A stretch of DNA of 31,052 nt from a virus: positions 1 to 31,052 of the IMG/VR virus record IMGVR_UViG_3300046517_001799; one strand, written 5' to 3'. The notes beneath the pieces were generated by a model. It saw only the letters and a program-made list of their open reading frames with translations. It was not told where the DNA came from and made no database searches. Both the position numbers and the translations under genes were made by a program. Positions 28,018 to 31,052 of the stretch are shown here, one piece after another (position 1 is the stretch's first letter; each line of letters begins with the position of its first letter).

Positions 28018-28827
28018 TTAGCGATGCATCCGATACGTGCAGTAGGGCTCCGCCCAGTTCTTGCTCGCCCGATCGTGCGCCGTGAACACGACCGCCGGGC
28101 CCGACAGGGCGTGGTCCTCGAAGTAGCAGTGGTCGAGCAGCGTCGAGACCGCGCCGACGCCTTCCACGTACGGCCTCGCGTTGTCGCCGGCCTCGAAGAT
28201 GCAGTCGCGGCAGCTCGTGGTGTCCGCGCCGTGCAGGTACAGCGCCCGGCCCTTGAAGTTGGTGAAGGCGCACTCGGTGAAGCGGTGCGTCGTGTTCCAG
28301 CGGCCGATGTAGGCGAGGCCGGAGTCGGGCACGAGGTTCGAGTCGAACCAGCAGCGCAGGTAGCTCGACTGGACCGAGATGCGGTCGAATGCGGGCTCAG
28401 CGATCAGGTGAGGGAACCCGTCCGGGACGTAGAGGGCCTCGCGCTCGGTCGCGGCGACGTAGCAGTCCTCCATGTGGATGCTGCTCAGGACTTTCCCGTT
28501 CGTCGGGTTGTTGATGACGACGCCGCGGCCAACTCCCTCTCTCTGTTGCGAGCCCTGGAAGTAGATGCCCTTCAAGCTCACGTGGCTGCGGGCGATGGTC
28601 AGGAGATCGATGTTCGGCGTGTTGGTGTAGATCACGGTCGAGTTGATGCCGTCGCCCTGGAGCGTCACCTGCGCGTTCAGGTTCGGGTTGTCCGTGTCCC
28701 AGAAGCGCAACCCCTCGCTCAGCAGGTAGATCCCAGCCGGGACATGGATGATGCCGCCGCCGCCGCCCGTCGAGGGCGAGCAGGCCGCGTCGATGTCCGT
28801 CTGGATGGTCGAGCCGTCGAGCGTCAT
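28018..28827 (-). CDS. Right-handed beta-helix protein (possible tailspike/depolymerase)
   Basis: ATG 28827 is in an ATGA overlap; 269 residues. The N-terminus is of the pectate-lyase type: TIQTDIDAACSPSTGGGGGI followed by IHVPAGIYLLSEGLRF, then VTLQGDGINSTVIYT, SHVSLKGIYFQGS, IHMEDCYVAATERE, RISVQSSYLRCWFDSN and HRFTECAFTNFKGRALYLHG, successive helix rungs. Phage tailspikes and depolymerases use this fold to bind or cut surface polysaccharide. The protein is short and lacks an N-terminal anchor, so it may attach through another protein or be soluble. Catalytic residues cannot be assigned. Confidence 0.75.
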   Translation of the reverse strand: MTLDGSTIQTDIDAACSPSTGGGGGIIHVPAGIYLLSEGLRFWDTDNPNLNAQVTLQGDGINSTVIYTNTPNIDLLTIARSHVSLKGIYFQGSQQREGVGRGVVINNPTNGKVLSSIHMEDCYVAATEREALYVPDGFPHLIAEPAFDRISVQSSYLRCWFDSNLVPDSGLAYIGRWNTTHRFTECAFTNFKGRALYLHGADTTSCRDCIFEAGDNARPYVEGVGAVSTLLDHCYFEDHALSGPAVVFTAHDRASKNWAEPYCTYRMHR

Positions 28828-29072
28828 CGCTTCGGCTTCTCCACCCAGTAGACCGGCGCCTGGTACTCGCGCCCGAGCAGGTTCGTGACGGTCCGCTGGC
28901 CGACGCGGAGCCAGCCGAGCGCGCGCGCCTTGTGCAGCATGGCGAGCGCCGTCTTCGGCGTCCGCTTCATCCGCTCGGCCCACTCGTTGACGGTGAAGCC
29001 CCTGTCGCTCTTCTTCGAGAGCTTCGCGAGCTCGTTCAGCCACTCGTCCACCTTGATCGTCGGGGCCATCAT
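28824..29072 (-). CDS. Small winged helix-turn-helix protein
   Basis: Start ATG 29072 (or 29069) follows GGGAGGG and overlaps the upstream stop; 82 residues. The sequence VDEWLNELAKLSKKSDRGFT, VNEWAERMKRTPKTALAMLH and ARALGWLRVGQRTVTN has the helix-turn-helix plus wing pattern of MarR/GntR-like DNA-binding domains. It lies between an enzyme and a virion gene, so a late-gene regulator is possible. Confidence 0.65.
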   Translation of the reverse strand: MMAPTIKVDEWLNELAKLSKKSDRGFTVNEWAERMKRTPKTALAMLHKARALGWLRVGQRTVTNLLGREYQAPVYWVEKPKR

Positions 29073-29908
29073 CCCTCCCTGGACCGTTCCAGACGCCACG
29101 TCTTGCGGCGCACGTAGAGCTCCTCGTCACCCTTGCGGATCAGGATCCCGCCGAACTGCGGCTGCGAGAGCCGCGCGCCCGGGATCTTCCAGGTGAACGG
29201 CGTCTTCGCTTGCCAGCCGGGCGTGACGACGGCCATGTAGTAGCCCTCGTCGCCGTCGATCTCGACGCGCAGGCCACGATGCCGGTGCGAGCGCACGATC
29301 ACCTGCGGCGGCTCATCACCCCAGCGCCCGGCCTCGACGAAGCTCTCGGTCAGCTCCTTGTGCACCGCGGTCGCTTCGTAGGCGGCGCTGCCGGTGGTGC
29401 CGATGTGGTGCAGGAAGTGACAGAGGTGGCCGCCGATCCGGAGCCACAGCTCCCAGCGCGCGTGCTGGCCGTCCTCGTTGGGAATCGCGCCCAAGAGCTT
29501 CGCCGCCCGCTCCTCGTGCTGCGCGGACGGGCCGACGTGCGCCTCGGTGCCGCGGACCTCGTAGAACGCCTCGGCCTTCGCCACCTCGGGCGCCATGATG
29601 CCGACGAACCCGTTCACCTGGTCGCCGATGTTGTGGCTGATCTGCGTGACCGCGCCGTGGTGGATGCCCTCGATGCCGTCGCCGTTATGGATGATGACGT
29701 AGGGCTCACCCTTCGTGACCCGCGGCACCCACTCGTCCCAGAACTCGCGCCACATCGCCCAGGTCTTCTGCTGGATGCGGCTGGGCGCGTAGCGGCCACC
29801 ATCATCGAGCGCGAAGCCCTCCGGCGGGCAGAGCCCGAGCCGGCAGCCGACGTGCGTGTCGCTGACGATGATCGCCTGCTGACAGTGGTCGCGGCGCCTG
29901 CGTCTCAA
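29069..29908 (-). CDS. Metallophosphoesterase (calcineurin-like)
   Basis: The best start is TTG 29908 in a TTGA overlap; 279 residues. Metal ligands are visible in order: IVSDTHVG (D17, H19), YVIIHNGDGIEG (the GD and N), GTEAHVG (GxxxH) and VIVRSHRHRG (GxH-like RSHRH). This is a complete calcineurin-type dinuclear metal centre. Phage enzymes of the family act on phosphoproteins, cyclic nucleotides or nucleic-acid ends. The gene follows an HExxH protease and precedes a winged-helix gene. The substrate is unknown. Confidence 0.85.
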   Translation of the reverse strand: MRRRRRDHCQQAIIVSDTHVGCRLGLCPPEGFALDDGGRYAPSRIQQKTWAMWREFWDEWVPRVTKGEPYVIIHNGDGIEGIHHGAVTQISHNIGDQVNGFVGIMAPEVAKAEAFYEVRGTEAHVGPSAQHEERAAKLLGAIPNEDGQHARWELWLRIGGHLCHFLHHIGTTGSAAYEATAVHKELTESFVEAGRWGDEPPQVIVRSHRHRGLRVEIDGDEGYYMAVVTPGWQAKTPFTWKIPGARLSQPQFGGILIRKGDEELYVRRKTWRLERSREG

Positions 29909-30264
29909 GCAGCCTCCCCCTTCAAGTGTTCGCTGATGGCACGGCGCCACCAGCGCACGCGCGCGCGGTCCGTGTTGATCCGCGCCATGAGCTCCTGCTC
30001 CATCGCCACGACGAAGGTCTCCTCGAACCCGCCCCAGCCGTAGAGCTTCCGCGCGTAGCAGGCGTGGATGAGCTCGTGGACCGTGCTCTCGATGTGGCCC
30101 CCCCTGAACGCGTCGACCACGATCAGGATCTCGCCGTTGTCGTAGTCGACCCACGCCATGACCGGCCCGTTCAACTCGCGCTCCTCGATGCGGAGCTTCG
30201 GGGAGCGCATGAGCTTCCGGAGGTCACGCTCGAGCGCGGCTACCGACCGGGGCGGCTGGGGCAT
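29905..30264 (-). CDS. HExxH zinc metalloprotease-like protein
   Basis: ATG 30264 shares one base with the upstream stop (TGATG); 119 residues. The motif TVHELIHACYARKLYG gives H63, E64 and H67, and GGFEETFVVAMEQEL offers E81 or E82 as third ligand, as in SprT/ImmA-like gluzincin-type peptidases. The N-terminal half is a strand region (PVMAWVDYDNGEILIVVDAF). Possible targets are a repressor, a host factor or a virion protein; none can be read from the sequence. Confidence 0.75.
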   Translation of the reverse strand: MPQPPRSVAALERDLRKLMRSPKLRIEERELNGPVMAWVDYDNGEILIVVDAFRGGHIESTVHELIHACYARKLYGWGGFEETFVVAMEQELMARINTDRARVRWWRRAISEHLKGEAA

Positions 30265-30365
30265 CAGTGGTTCGCGGCGACGCTGACCGCGTAGAGGATG
30301 AACAGCGCCAGGATGGTGAGCCCGGTCGTGGCGACCTGCGCGCGCTTCAGGCCGCGGATCGTCAT
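30264..30365 (-). CDS. Small membrane protein (33 residues)
   Basis: ATG 30365 overlaps the previous stop (ATGA) and the TGA overlaps the protease start. It begins MTIRGLKRAQVATTG and holds one membrane helix (LTILALFILYAVSVAA). It stands next to the spanin-like gene and the endolysin, so a holin or spanin partner is plausible. Too short to assign. Confidence 0.6.
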   Translation of the reverse strand: MTIRGLKRAQVATTGLTILALFILYAVSVAANH

Positions 30366-30562
30366 TCCCGCGGCCCCTCGCGCCGGGCGGCCTCGATCTG
30401 CGCCTCGTTGAACTTCCCCTCGAGCTCGTCGTGCTCCCTCCGGAGCTGCTCGAAGTCCTTGCGGTCCCGCTCCCGCATCGCCATCGACACGCGGGCGTTG
30501 GCGTACATGCCGACGACGGTTATCACCAGCATCCCGACTGCGGCCCAGTCCTTGACGGTCAT
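30362..30562 (-). CDS. Spanin-like membrane/coiled-coil protein
   Basis: ATG 30562 overlaps the endolysin stop (ATGA); 66 residues. An N-terminal membrane helix (WAAVGMLVITVVGMYANA) is followed by a charged coiled coil (RDRKDFEQLRREHDELEGKF) reaching the C-terminus. This is the inner-membrane spanin layout (Rz-like) though about half the usual length. It directly follows an endolysin gene. No lipoprotein outer spanin is evident within it. Confidence 0.6.
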   Translation of the reverse strand: MTVKDWAAVGMLVITVVGMYANARVSMAMRERDRKDFEQLRREHDELEGKFNEAQIEAARREGPRE

Positions 30563-31044
30563 CCACGCGGTTCCTCATATGGCAGATAGACGCCCTTCCT
30601 CGGGGAGAAGAGCACGGCGTTCCGATCCCCTGTCCCCGGGTGCTTCGCCGAGGGGATCGCAACGTGAAGCCAGACCGCCGTGGGCCGCGCCTCGCTGGCC
30701 CGGTGGTCTTCGAGGATCAGTTGCCCGTAGCGGCCGGCGAGATGCGTGCGCATCCAGCGGAAGAGCCGGAGCGTCGCGTCCTGCCACTCCTCGGGTGCTG
30801 CGCCATCGACCCAGATGTCCGCGGCGCGGCCGACCAGGTGGTCGCTCGTGGCGACGCCACCCACCGCGGCGTTCTTCTCCGGCGGCCGCCAGGCGTCCGA
30901 GATGCGGATCGCCCGCCCCATGTACGCGCGCGCGGGCTCCAAGAGCGTCTCGCAGAGCACGATCAGGTTGCCGAGCACCTCGGGCGGCACGGAGCCATCC
31001 CAGCCGTGCGGCAGGAACTCGGAGAGGCAGAAGTTGGGTGTCAA
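30559..31044 (-). CDS. M15-family peptidase, probable endolysin; 5' end at window edge
   Basis: The visible product has 161 residues from TTG 31044; the frame is open to the window end, so a start further upstream cannot be excluded. TPNFCLSEF at the N-terminus, RISDAWRPPEKN, SDHLVGRAADIWV (S67, H69, D76) and VWLHVAI (W125, H127) form the metal-binding core of the M15_3 D-Ala/L-Ala-D-Glu carboxypeptidase-like group that phages use as endolysins. It would cleave peptidoglycan cross-bridges at lysis and lies next to a spanin-like gene. Confidence 0.88.
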   Translation of the reverse strand: MTPNFCLSEFLPHGWDGSVPPEVLGNLIVLCETLLEPARAYMGRAIRISDAWRPPEKNAAVGGVATSDHLVGRAADIWVDGAAPEEWQDATLRLFRWMRTHLAGRYGQLILEDHRASEARPTAVWLHVAIPSAKHPGTGDRNAVLFSPRKGVYLPYEEPRG

Positions 31045-31052
31045 GGGCTGGC

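Noticed and set aside
1-31052. Circular closure of the window ends
   Set aside because: Joining base 31052 to base 1 would run the cut tail gene into an antisense-like frame over the endolysin, so the window looks like a slice, not a closed circle.
1-31052. CRISPR arrays, tRNA genes, insertion sequences
   Set aside because: No regularly spaced direct repeats with unique spacers, no cloverleaf pattern and no transposase motif were seen by reading; the octamer array has irregular spacing and both orientations.

Overview
This window looks like most of a tailed-phage (or prophage) genome with an HK97-type head and probably siphovirus morphology. The DNA is high in GC. Apart from one plus-strand gene, every gene I can support lies on the minus strand, so the map reads right to left. 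Genes are packed end to end, typically with 4-base ATGA/GTGA/TTGA overlaps, and GTG starts are very common; I used those overlaps to fix most starts and to find several genes too short for ordinary ORF calling. A tyrosine recombinase and an XRE-type regulator suggest a temperate lifestyle. The host is not identifiable; a predicted outer-membrane beta-barrel, signal peptides and an M15 endolysin suggest a high-GC Gram-negative (diderm) bacterium. I see no tRNA, rRNA, CRISPR array or insertion sequence.

Right block (31044 to about 26440): an M15 peptidase endolysin at the window edge, a spanin-like membrane/coiled-coil protein, a 33-residue membrane peptide, an HExxH metalloprotease, a metallophosphoesterase, a winged-helix protein, a right-handed beta-helix protein (possible tailspike or depolymerase), an Nmad1-type nucleotide protein, two tiny membrane proteins, and an unusual protein that joins a holin-like membrane segment to an outer-membrane-type beta-barrel.

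Middle block (26360 to 15248): an XRE regulator, two sigma70-like leftward promoters (one with a palindrome over its -35), then a long early/replication operon. It holds small zinc and membrane proteins, a Sak4-like RecA-fold ATPase, SSB, a multi-pass GT-C glycosyltransferase, a MazG-like pyrophosphohydrolase, a XerC/D-like integrase, a second zinc-knuckle protein, a PD-(D/E)XK nuclease, a DNA methyltransferase, and a helicase-like protein with a DnaB-type N-terminus, a RepA-like ATPase and a C-terminal winged helix.

Central control region (14350 to 14863): a gene-free stretch with at least nine exact copies of the octamer CTCGGWCA in both orientations, which build four strong inverted repeats. 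It is flanked by two divergent genes that both encode proteins with signal peptides. The rightward gene ends in an intrinsic terminator. This stretch is the best candidate for an undescribed regulatory or replication element.

Left block (14349 to 1): the late operon in the order exported protein, small membrane protein, terminase small and large subunits, two small proteins, a portal fused to a MuF domain, a tiny hydrophobic peptide, a zinc ribbon, prohead protease, major capsid protein, head-tail connectors, tail terminator, tail tube, tail-assembly chaperones G/GT (needing a +1 or -2 programmed frameshift), a short tape measure, and a distal tail protein cut by the left edge.
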